NCBI GenBank assembly: GCA_030150405.1
Contig: JASLFU010000018.1
Coordinates: forward strand, 1 to 7,167
Origin: Ignatzschineria sp.
GTDB taxonomy: Bacteria; Pseudomonadota; Gammaproteobacteria; Cardiobacteriales; Wohlfahrtiimonadaceae
DNA length: 7,167 bases
Direction of reading: 5' to 3'
Part shown: positions 1 through 4,901 of the stretch, piece by piece
Layout of the letters: each line of letters starts with the position of its first letter
How positions within the stretch are numbered: position 1 is the first letter of the stretch
Notes under the pieces: model-generated
The model's input: only the letters and a program-made list of their open reading frames with translations
What the model was told of the DNA's origin: nothing
Databases searched by the model: none
Program-made: the position numbers and the translations under genes

Positions 1-74
1 AAGTAAGGCTGCAATAACTGATTTACAAAACTTTCTTCTGTTTGACCTTCACAAATAATATAAACTCGTTTCAT
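1..74 (-). CDS. DUF4276 family (TOPRIM-like) protein, N-terminal 24 codons, cut by window edge
   Basis: A partial gene reads leftward off the window. Its visible residues are MKRVYIICEGQTEESFVNQL followed by LQPY. A short hydrophobic strand leading into EGQTEE (residues 9-14) is the typical opening of DUF4276 proteins and resembles the first acidic motif of TOPRIM folds. Its ATG overlaps the stop codon of the upstream ATPase gene by one base (TAATG, positions 76-72), so the two are almost certainly translationally coupled and their products probably work together. From the family I expect a nuclease-like or nucleic-acid-binding TOPRIM effector governed by the ATPase. The remaining TOPRIM acidic residues lie outside the window, so catalytic competence cannot be judged. 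RloB-like or DUF4435-like TOPRIM proteins are alternatives, but the EGQTEE start favours DUF4276. Confidence 0.75.
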   Translation of the reverse strand, partial: MKRVYIICEGQTEESFVNQLLQPY

Positions 75-1168
75 TACAGTGGTCTCCCACCTAATAAATT
101 CTTCTCCCAAAGCTCACCAATCGTGTATTCATCTAACCAAGCTGAAAATTGCTCTTCATCCAATCGCTTAAATATAGAATAACCATCTTGCCGATCTACT
201 GTGATAATTTCATTCAAGTTAAACTGATTAAGTAAAGCCACTGATTGCGTTGAAATGATTACTTGCATACGTTCTGAAGCACGTCTAAACAGTGCGCCAA
301 GCAATGTAATTGCATAAGGGTGCAAACCTAATTCAGGTTCATCAAAGATAATCGTAGAAGGTGGCTCTGGCTGCATCAAGGCTGTGACTAAACAGATAAA
401 ACGAATTGAACCATCTGATAGTTGACTTGGCCACAATTCATAATCACTATTGGTTTGTCGCCACAATAAGCGGATTTGCATTTCTTCCGTTGGTAAGGCT
501 TTTGGTTCTAAAACAAAATCATCAAAAAATGGAATGGCTAAACGAATGGTATCAATAATAGATTCATAGCATTCTGTATGCTCATGTTTTAAAAGATATA
601 AAAATGCAGCTAAATTAGATGCGTCTGGGCGTAGATATTTATGATCATGCACAGCACCTTTACGCTTCATACCTGCTGTATCACTGGTATCATGGAAATG
701 ATAAATGCGCCAATTAGAAATAGCCTCATAACAATATTGTGCAATACGCTCTTTAGATTCTTTCAAAATAGATTCTGATAATCCTGCTTGCAAACCAACA
801 TTATATGGATATACATAATTAGGATTATGGAAGTATCCTGTTTCATAGTTAAATATCAAACGATCATCTACAGTAGATGATAATTCAAAAGCATATGCAT
901 TCTGCTGAAAATTAATCCTTGAGTATAACTTATCTGTATTTTTAACACCAAAAGTCAGAATACGATCTGCTCCACCTTGTTGATTAACCCAAGTTGCTAA
1001 CCGGCCCTCAATCAAGTGAGACAACATACGAAAATAAGATACAAAATTACTTTTGCCTGAGCCATTAGAGCCAATTAGTACATTTATTGGTTTTAATTCT
1101 ATATCTAATGATTGAATAGACTTAAATCCTTTAATTTGTAGACTATCAATTGGTCTTTTAGAGCTCAT
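74..1168 (-). CDS. AAA/ABC-type ATPase (AAA_21, COG4637-like), partner of a TOPRIM-like protein
   Basis: This 364-residue ATPase belongs to the SMC/RecF/OLD-like ABC group. Walker A is GSNGSGKS at residues 33-40, after the usual 'IKGFKSI' N-terminal strand. A signature-like LSDGS is at 250-254. Walker B with catalytic Glu is IIFDE at 273-277, followed by PELGLHP (D-loop region), and STQS at 306-309 sits where many relatives have STHS. The C-terminal TIGELWEKN stretch is typical of COG4637 proteins. The ATG at 1168 has an AAGGA ribosome site at 1181-1185, 12 bases away. The gene is coupled to a DUF4276 gene through TAATG, the layout of ATPase + TOPRIM conflict systems (compare OLD, PARIS, RloAB). 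DNA is more AT-rich than in later genes: 20 of 60 bases are G/C at 181-240, against 27 of 60 at 5041-5100. The tmRNA terminator ends just upstream, leaving no clear promoter. ATPase identity is firm; a defence role is inference. Confidence 0.9.
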   Translation of the reverse strand: MSSKRPIDSLQIKGFKSIQSLDIELKPINVLIGSNGSGKSNFVSYFRMLSHLIEGRLATWVNQQGGADRILTFGVKNTDKLYSRINFQQNAYAFELSSTVDDRLIFNYETGYFHNPNYVYPYNVGLQAGLSESILKESKERIAQYCYEAISNWRIYHFHDTSDTAGMKRKGAVHDHKYLRPDASNLAAFLYLLKHEHTECYESIIDTIRLAIPFFDDFVLEPKALPTEEMQIRLLWRQTNSDYELWPSQLSDGSIRFICLVTALMQPEPPSTIIFDEPELGLHPYAITLLGALFRRASERMQVIISTQSVALLNQFNLNEIITVDRQDGYSIFKRLDEEQFSAWLDEYTIGELWEKNLLGGRPL

Positions 1169-1191
1169 GGTTTACAACATTCCTTTTATAC

Positions 1192-1218
1192 AAAAAAACC
1201 CGCTAATTAGCGGGTTTT
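1192..1218 (-). terminator. Rho-independent terminator of ssrA
   Basis: On the minus strand AAAACCCGCTAA is followed by its self-complementary half TTAGCGGGTTTT, giving a near-perfect 12-base-pair inverted repeat (1195-1218) that runs into seven T residues. It lies 12 bases past the tmRNA CCA end, so it terminates ssrA. It also separates ssrA from the ATPase gene, whose ribosome site begins only a few bases further on. Confidence 0.9.
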
Positions 1219-1220
1219 CA

Positions 1221-1232
1221 CAATCATGATTG
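1221..1232. repeat. 12-bp perfect palindrome at the ssrA 3' boundary
   Basis: CAATCATGATTG reads the same on both strands. It overlaps the last two bases of the tmRNA CCA end and the spacer before the terminator. It could be chance, or part of a recombination or attachment region, since the 3' ends of ssrA genes are common integrase targets. No integrase gene is visible in this window. Confidence 0.45.
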
Positions 1233-1584
1233 GTGGAGGCGGCGGGATTTGAACCCGCGTCCGAAAACTATCCATTCTTGGTACTACATGTTTAGCCGTA
1301 TCTTTAATTTAACTTCACGCTGTCCGACCGGCAGGAAACGCAAAGCTGTTCTAAGTTAAGTTTCGCAAAATACCCCTTAGAAATGATATTTCACTATTTC
1401 GTTTAAGTTGACTGATGATAATACCGAACGAACACAGTACTATGATCAGTTAGCAGGCTTAAGCTGCTAAAGCGTAGTTGTTATCGTTTGCAACTATACA
1501 AATTGCCGCGTTTTTACAAGACTCTCGACCATCTTGACATGCACCTCAAACTTCAACATCCCCGTCGAATCCAAGAACGCCCCC
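1231..1584 (-). ncRNA. ssrA: tmRNA (transfer-messenger RNA)
   Basis: This is a complete one-piece tmRNA of 354 nucleotides, close to the length of the E. coli molecule. It rescues ribosomes stalled on broken mRNA, with SmpB, by acting first as alanyl-tRNA and then as mRNA for a degradation tag. The 5' end GGGGGCG (from 1584) pairs with CGCCUCC before ACCA at the 3' end (1231), including the G3-U pair that alanyl-tRNA synthetase recognises. The T-arm is GCGGG, TTCAAAT, CCCGC (1258-1242). The conserved 5' segment GTTCTTGGATTCGACGGGG is present. The CCA is encoded. The tag reading frame is described separately. The gene has its own strong promoter and terminator, so it is a single transcription unit. 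The 3' end is a classic site for genomic island integration, which fits the atypical genes just downstream. Confidence 0.97.
1459..1491 (-). other. tmRNA-encoded proteolysis tag reading frame
   Basis: The resume codon is GCA at 1491-1489. The frame encodes A-N-D-N-N-Y-A-L-A-A followed by TAA (1461-1459). With the alanine carried by tmRNA the added tag is (A)ANDNNYALAA. It differs from the E. coli tag by one residue, Asn for Glu at encoded position 4. The C-terminal ALAA recognised by ClpXP and ClpAP, and the N-terminal AND region, are kept. Confidence 0.95.
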
Positions 1585-1601
1585 GTTTGATGTAGTCCAT
1601 C

Positions 1602-1630
1602 AGTATAGGGATAAATGCTGATTTATGCAA
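1602..1630 (-). promoter_or_regulatory. Sigma70 promoter of ssrA
   Basis: The -35 element TTGCAT (1630-1625) and the -10 element TATACT (1607-1602) are separated by the ideal 17 bases. The mature tmRNA 5' end lies 17 bases past the -10, so the primary transcript should carry a leader of roughly ten bases that RNase P removes. The promoter fits in the short space after the stop codon of the upstream lipoprotein gene. Confidence 0.88.
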
Positions 1631-1642
1631 GATCTTCCCGCT

Positions 1643-2647
1643 TTAAGGAAGGAGATAAGCGCTCCGTTTTAAAAGTGTTTCTAGCGCTTTAAAGCTTGTT
1701 TCAATCTCCGGTAGAGGAGTAAGTTCCTCTTCGGAAAGAGTACACTGGCTCTGTAACTGGTTGAGCGCTAGGTGGCTCTCTTCAAAAAACTCTTGAAAGG
1801 CTTCTTGAGCTCGATCCCCTAAAGGAAGTTGGGGGAGTGTTCTAAATTTGTATTCAATGCGGATTAGGCCAGGGGAGAGCGCTTCACAATTACTGGTCAC
1901 TTTTTCGGGGGTGACTCTAAACTCTGGTAGGCGCGCGAGCGAGAGGCTTGGGGAGGCAGTAGGAATCGTCTCTTTCATCACCGTACGATAAAACTCCTCT
2001 GCACGATAGAGCTTGCGCTTAACCATAAATCCCGGGGAATCGTTCATGGTTTCGCTGAAAGATTCAAAGTTTAAACTCTCTGGGAGGGCCTCTTCTAAGC
2101 CATAATCCCATTTAAATTCCGCAGCATCGATAAAGAGCGCATTGGTGGGAAAGAGCGGGAGTTTCTCTATGCTACGATTTCCCGCTTCATCTTCGATGAT
2201 AAACTCGGAAAGATACGCCTCCATCGCTTTTGAGACGGATTCTTCCTTAAGTGAATGCGCCTCATCCTGATAGGGGAGTGCGTAAATAAGATACTCACTC
2301 TGAGTGGGGTTGATAATGGCTATAGGAGCGGCGGCTTGATCATTCCTTGCTTTAAAGGCGGAGAACTTCTGATAGAGAGCACCTTTTCGGGGTTTAACCA
2401 TAAACTCCCTTTTTTCGTTATTGAACGTCAGTTGATGCTTTCCCGCCGCTAGACGAAAAGTACTCCCCGATTGTGGGGGTAAACTTAAGGTGTGCTGATC
2501 AATCTTTAGGGTGATCGCTTCATCGGTAGGGTTATCGATCCAAAATGTTTCGGTACTCTCCTCGCTTGCAGTATGGCAGGCGGTGAGTGCAACTAAAGCG
2601 GCGAATAGGGTAAAAACTTTCCCCTTATTTTTAAGTTTAGAGAGCAT
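1643..2647 (-). CDS. Putative lipoprotein of unknown function
   Basis: This 334-residue protein is not one I recognise. Its N-terminus has basic residues, a hydrophobic stretch (about 11-20) and a lipobox LTAC (21-24), so it should be cleaved before Cys24 and lipidated. His25 at the +2 position does not match the Asp inner-membrane retention signal, which suggests the outer membrane. Residues about 35-85 look beta-rich, with a 'DNPTDEAITLKID' start and 'GKHQLTF' that recall PEGA-like envelope modules; this is only a resemblance. The rest is acidic and mixed. Two cysteines, about residues 254 and 302, could form a periplasmic disulfide. The start ATG has only a weak upstream AGG, as expected for a downstream operon gene. 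It follows the cytoplasmic Sel1-repeat gene by 51 bases on the same strand with no terminator between them, so the two are probably co-transcribed. Its stop lies just upstream of the ssrA promoter. Confidence 0.85.
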   Translation of the reverse strand: MLSKLKNKGKVFTLFAALVALTACHTASEESTETFWIDNPTDEAITLKIDQHTLSLPPQSGSTFRLAAGKHQLTFNNEKREFMVKPRKGALYQKFSAFKARNDQAAAPIAIINPTQSEYLIYALPYQDEAHSLKEESVSKAMEAYLSEFIIEDEAGNRSIEKLPLFPTNALFIDAAEFKWDYGLEEALPESLNFESFSETMNDSPGFMVKRKLYRAEEFYRTVMKETIPTASPSLSLARLPEFRVTPEKVTSNCEALSPGLIRIEYKFRTLPQLPLGDRAQEAFQEFFEESHLALNQLQSQCTLSEEELTPLPEIETSFKALETLLKRSAYLLP

Positions 2648-2698
2648 ATGTTAAGCCTATAAGTTATCTATCAATGCGTTGCCTTGGTCTTCTTTTAA

Positions 2699-3556
2699 TT
2701 ACCCTTGAAGGGGACGATGGCCCAAGGTGATGGCGCTTTCAATCATTGAGTTTGCAAACTCAGGGTCGCTGGGCTCTTTCAGTTTAGCTAGGTTTACAAG
2801 GGCATTGGGATGCTTAGCTTCAGCCGCTTGAAGGAAGAGGTTTTCGGCAAGCGCATGATCTTCTGGAAGGTTTACGCCCTCAAATGCCATAAGGCCTGCA
2901 ATATTAAGAAGGTCGGGGGAGGGATTCTCTTCACGAATTTTTTGTAATAGCGCAGTGAGCTCATCAGCATCACTATAGAGCTTAAATAAGGTGATTTTAG
3001 CAGGGGTGAAGCCGATTTTAAGGGCGGGGAATAGATATTCCCGAGCGCGATCTAAATCTTTTGTGACTTCACGGCGGCCAAAAAGATAGAGCTTTCCTAG
3101 CTCATTTTGGGCGTGAAGATTGCCATATTGAGCGGCTTTTTCGTAATAGCGTTTCGATTTTTCATAATCGATCCCTACAATCACATCATTGGCGTACATA
3201 TAGCCGAGTTTAAAGAGTAGGGTGGCCGACTCTTCAGTGGGGGCGAGATCAAAGATGCGCTTTTCTAATGTTTCAATCGCACTTTTTGCACGGGGCTCTT
3301 CTTTCTTAGAGAGCTCAAAATAACGCATTGCCAGAGCAAGATCATCGCTTTTATTTAGCTCCTCTAACTCAATAAGCGCAAGATAATAGAGCGCGCGACT
3401 CTCTTTTTTATCCGACGCTTTGCGCAGATATTTTTTGGCTTTTTCGAGATCTTTCGTCACATGCTTGCCCTCATAGTAGAAAGTGCCCATGCGATAGAGG
3501 TCGATTTTGTTGCCAAAGGCGGCAGAAATACGAGTGAAAAAGCTTTGTAGTGACAT
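2699..3556 (-). CDS. Sel1-repeat (TPR-like) protein, cytoplasmic
   Basis: This 285-residue protein is built from helical Sel1-like repeats, which act as protein-protein interaction scaffolds. Recognisable units lie at about 19-51 (YRMGTFYYEG...DLEKAKKYLRKA), 53-88 (degenerate), 112-147 (LGYMYANDVIVGIDYEKSK...YYEKAA), 148-183 (LGKLYLFG...DLDRAREYL) and 216-253 (AGLMAFEGVNLPEDHALAE...LQAAEA). No signal peptide or membrane segment is visible, unlike the Sel1 lipoprotein at the right of the window. The start ATG at 3556 is preceded by a modest GGA-containing ribosome site about eight bases away. It is the first gene of a probable unit with the lipoprotein that follows 51 bases downstream. A candidate extended -10 promoter lies about 80 bases upstream. 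Partners are unknown; fold assignment is confident, function is not. Confidence 0.88.
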   Translation of the reverse strand: MSLQSFFTRISAAFGNKIDLYRMGTFYYEGKHVTKDLEKAKKYLRKASDKKESRALYYLALIELEELNKSDDLALAMRYFELSKKEEPRAKSAIETLEKRIFDLAPTEESATLLFKLGYMYANDVIVGIDYEKSKRYYEKAAQYGNLHAQNELGKLYLFGRREVTKDLDRAREYLFPALKIGFTPAKITLFKLYSDADELTALLQKIREENPSPDLLNIAGLMAFEGVNLPEDHALAENLFLQAAEAKHPNALVNLAKLKEPSDPEFANSMIESAITLGHRPLQG

Positions 3557-3585
3557 AAATGTTCCGTGTTTTACCTAATAAAAGC

Positions 3586-3611
3586 TCGGGAGAGGGAGTT
3601 TTCCGTCCCGA
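3586..3611 (-). other. Possible leader hairpin upstream of the Sel1 gene
   Basis: In the transcript, TCGGGA and TCCCGA form a six-base-pair stem with a 14-base loop, followed by GCTTTTATT. It lies between the candidate promoter and the Sel1 start codon, so it could be a weak attenuator or a stabilising 5' structure. The stem is short and the T-run is only four bases, so I give it low weight. Confidence 0.3.
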
Positions 3612-3634
3612 TTAAAGGGATTAAATGCTTCTGT

Positions 3635-3643
3635 ATTGTAGCA
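3635..3643 (-). promoter_or_regulatory. Candidate extended -10 promoter for the Sel1/lipoprotein unit
   Basis: The minus strand reads TGCTACAAT, a TGn extension plus TACAAT, matching sigma70 at five of six core positions. No good -35 element is found at 16-18 bases, which is normal for extended -10 promoters. Predicted initiation near 3628 would give a leader of about 70 bases before the ATG at 3556. Confidence 0.45.
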
Positions 3644-3651
3644 TCTAGCGG

Positions 3652-3686
3652 TTAAAGAGGCAGAAACGTTGCCCTTTTAAAGAGGC
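3652..3686 (-). repeat. Two direct copies of GCCTCTTTAA upstream of the Sel1 promoter
   Basis: The ten-base word GCCTCTTTAA (minus strand) occurs at 3661-3652 and again at 3686-3677, 25 bases apart start to start. Both copies lie just upstream of the candidate -10 element. They could be a regulator's paired site, but two copies of a ten-base word in AT-rich spacer DNA may be chance. I do not recognise the motif. Confidence 0.35.
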
Positions 3687-3732
3687 GGGAATGCGATTAG
3701 TTAAAAGTCAGGTTGTGAAAATTATCTGCAAT

Positions 3733-3770
3733 AAAAAAGCGATGAGAGATTAGATAATCGCTCACCGCTT
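3733..3770 (-). terminator. Rho-independent terminator after the DUF2892 gene
   Basis: On the minus strand AAGCGGTGAG (3770-3761) pairs with CTCATCGCTT (3746-3737), ten pairs with one G-U, and the second arm runs into a T-tract ending at 3733. It lies 25 bases past the DUF2892 stop codon. It therefore insulates that gene from the Sel1 unit further downstream. Confidence 0.85.
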
Positions 3771-3794
3771 CTAGATCTTTACAAGAATTCCTGC

Positions 3795-3983
3795 TTACTT
3801 CTTATCGCCGGTGGAGATTCCGAGAAGTGGGTAGAGAGGACAGAACTTAAAGATCCCTGTTAATAAGGGAACAAGCCCGATCCAACCCCAAGCGCCGATA
3901 GTCCCGGTGATGCTTAAGAGGATAAGAACAATACCTACAATAATACGAAGAATGCGATCGATACCGCCGATATTAGCTTTCAT
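3795..3983 (-). CDS. DUF2892 family small inner-membrane protein
   Basis: This is a 62-residue protein of the DUF2892 (YgaP-like membrane module) family. It opens with MKANIGGIDRILRIIVG, the characteristic family start. It has two hydrophobic segments (about 11-30 and 32-46) and ends with the hallmark FCPLY (47-51) and PLLGIST. The family is found as stand-alone small membrane proteins and fused to rhodanese domains; its biochemical role is not established. I chose the ATG at 3983, not the one 12 codons upstream at 4019. An AGGAG ribosome site (3993-3989) sits five bases before 3983, and family homology begins exactly there. It has its own candidate promoter and a strong terminator, so it is probably monocistronic. 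The single Cys48 is the family's conserved cysteine. Confidence 0.92.
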   Translation of the reverse strand: MKANIGGIDRILRIIVGIVLILLSITGTIGAWGWIGLVPLLTGIFKFCPLYPLLGISTGDKK

Positions 3984-4030
3984 GAAATCTCCTTTTAGAT
4001 TGAGTAGTACGAAGAGCAAATTGTTCGCTC

Positions 4031-4059
4031 TCTATACATTTAATAATAACGTATAACAA
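4031..4059 (-). promoter_or_regulatory. Candidate sigma70 promoter of the DUF2892 gene
   Basis: The minus strand carries TTGTTA (4059-4054) and TATAGA (4036-4031) separated by exactly 17 bases. The site lies between the DUF3108 stop codon and the DUF2892 start codon and would give a leader of about 40 bases. The spacer is very AT-rich. Confidence 0.6.
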
Positions 4060-4066
4060 GATCGCT

Positions 4067-4717
4067 TTAAAGCTCTACTTTCGTTAATTTTAATTCGTAG
4101 CGTTTGCCCTTATCGTAATAGACGATTAATGCCGGTAAGTGGTGGAACTCTGGCGCAATGCCTAGTTCGATGCGATCATCTCCCACGCCATTTATAAAGA
4201 GGCGGATGGGTGTCTCTCTATTATTAATGGTCTGGGTCGTGAGCGCTGCTTCTTCAAAACGGTTGCGGATATAGATTTTTTTACCATTGGTAGCCTGTAC
4301 GCTCTCTTTTAATCCCCCTTCATGGAGTGCAATCTGCCAAGCAAGGGTAAAGAAATCTTGGGAGAGATATTTCATTTTTGCGGTTTTCTGCTCTCCGGCG
4401 CGACCATATTGGATCTCTTTTCTCTGTGTATCAAAATTAGCATACGCATAGAGTTTACCTCCCCGGGTGTCGGTAAACTTATGGGGAATAAGATGGTTAT
4501 TGCGAATGCTGCCCTCGCTTCTAAATACCATCGGTTTAAAGGGGATCTTTACCGTTGTGTGGAGAGTATAATTTGTATTATTGCGTGAGAATTCCATCGT
4601 CGCAGGCAATCCATAAGGGCCTGAAAAATGGAGGATCGCCTTCTCAGGAAGAGGCTCTGCCATGGTCGGGATTGCTAGAAAAAGCGGTAGCAGAAGCCAG
4701 GTAAATAGACGTTTCAT
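4067..4717 (-). CDS. DUF3108 domain periplasmic protein
   Basis: This 216-residue secreted protein has an N-terminal signal peptide: MKR, a hydrophobic core (about 4-17), and a probable cleavage after TMA (residue 20). The mature part follows the DUF3108 pattern as I know it. A beta-rich start is followed by 'RSEGSIRNNHLIPHKFTDTRGGK' spread over about residues 66-87, then a 'DFFTLAWQIAL' helix, an 'RETPIRLFING' segment and a C-terminal 'IELGIAPEFHHLPALIVYYDKG' stretch. Family members are periplasmic or outer-membrane-associated proteins of unknown function. The start ATG at 4717 has a strong ribosome site, AAGGAGG (4733-4727), nine bases upstream. It diverges from the ornithine carbamoyltransferase gene. 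An 83-base gap with its own promoter-like sequence precedes the DUF2892 gene. No cysteine bridge or catalytic motif is apparent. Confidence 0.85.
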   Translation of the reverse strand: MKRLFTWLLLPLFLAIPTMAEPLPEKAILHFSGPYGLPATMEFSRNNTNYTLHTTVKIPFKPMVFRSEGSIRNNHLIPHKFTDTRGGKLYAYANFDTQRKEIQYGRAGEQKTAKMKYLSQDFFTLAWQIALHEGGLKESVQATNGKKIYIRNRFEEAALTTQTINNRETPIRLFINGVGDDRIELGIAPEFHHLPALIVYYDKGKRYELKLTKVEL

Positions 4718-4769
4718 AAAATGTTGCCTCCTTGGGCATTTTTATAAAGTAATTGAACAGTTTCTTGTT

Positions 4770-4775
4770 ATTATA
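4770..4775 (-). promoter_or_regulatory. Candidate -10 element for the DUF3108 gene
   Basis: A perfect TATAAT occurs on the minus strand about 50 bases before the DUF3108 start codon. No convincing -35 lies at 16-18 bases: TTGATC is nine bases away and TTGCTC is 21 bases away. The promoter may therefore need an activator or be weak. Confidence 0.42.
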
Positions 4776-4776
4776 G

Positions 4777-4790
4777 TGGATTGAGATCAA
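4777..4790. promoter_or_regulatory. FNR/ANR-like palindrome in the divergent promoter region
   Basis: TTGATCTCAATCCA on the minus strand matches the FNR/ANR pattern TTGAT-N4-ATCAA at nine of ten positions. It sits between the DUF3108 and ornithine carbamoyltransferase genes, about 118 bases before the latter's start. ANR controls catabolic arginine genes in Pseudomonas, which makes the match suggestive. It directly abuts the minus-strand -10 element, so for DUF3108 it would more likely repress than activate. A single-site match by eye is weak evidence. Confidence 0.25.
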
Positions 4791-4794
4791 TAGC

Positions 4795-4845
4795 GGGAGC
4801 AAGCTTAAGGGAGGGGGGCGAGTTCGTCTTCTCTCTATTGCTCCC
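4795..4845 (+). repeat. Inverted repeat in the region upstream of ornithine carbamoyltransferase
   Basis: GGGAGCAA (4795-4802) and TTGCTCCC (4838-4845) are perfect eight-base inverted copies. The 35 bases between them hold a purine-rich run on the left and a pyrimidine-rich run on the right, which can extend pairing mainly through G-U wobbles around CGA/TCG. It could be an RNA hairpin if a promoter lies upstream, or a DNA element of the divergent control region. A TATAAA that could serve as a -10 for the downstream gene follows at 4856-4861, but without a clear -35. Confidence 0.4.
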
Positions 4846-4901
4846 TAAATATTTCTATAAAAGCGTTATTACACAATCATAAAACGGGAGAGGAGAAGCC
4901 C

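Noticed and set aside
1231..1300. A tRNA-Ala gene at the T-arm-like sequence
   Set aside because: There is no anticodon arm nearby. The acceptor partner is 350 bases away and a tag frame is present, so this is the tmRNA 3' domain.
1634..1653. Hairpin CTTCC/GGAAG as a terminator for the lipoprotein gene
   Set aside because: The stem is only five pairs, it overlaps the stop codon and has no T-tract. Read-through into ssrA seems possible.
2255..2452. Plus-strand 65-codon reading frame
   Set aside because: It lies wholly inside the opposite-strand lipoprotein gene, with no ribosome site and no recognisable protein features.
3984..4019. Twelve-codon N-terminal extension of the DUF2892 gene
   Set aside because: The ribosome site AGGAG fits the internal ATG at 3983, and family homology starts there. 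The extension would place that site inside the coding region.
4322..4588. Plus-strand 88-codon reading frame
   Set aside because: It is antisense to the well-supported DUF3108 gene and shows no family resemblance or start signal.
4846..4890. ArgR operator upstream of the carbamoyltransferase gene
   Set aside because: AT-rich sequence is present, but I could not find a tandem pair of ARG-box palindromes by eye.
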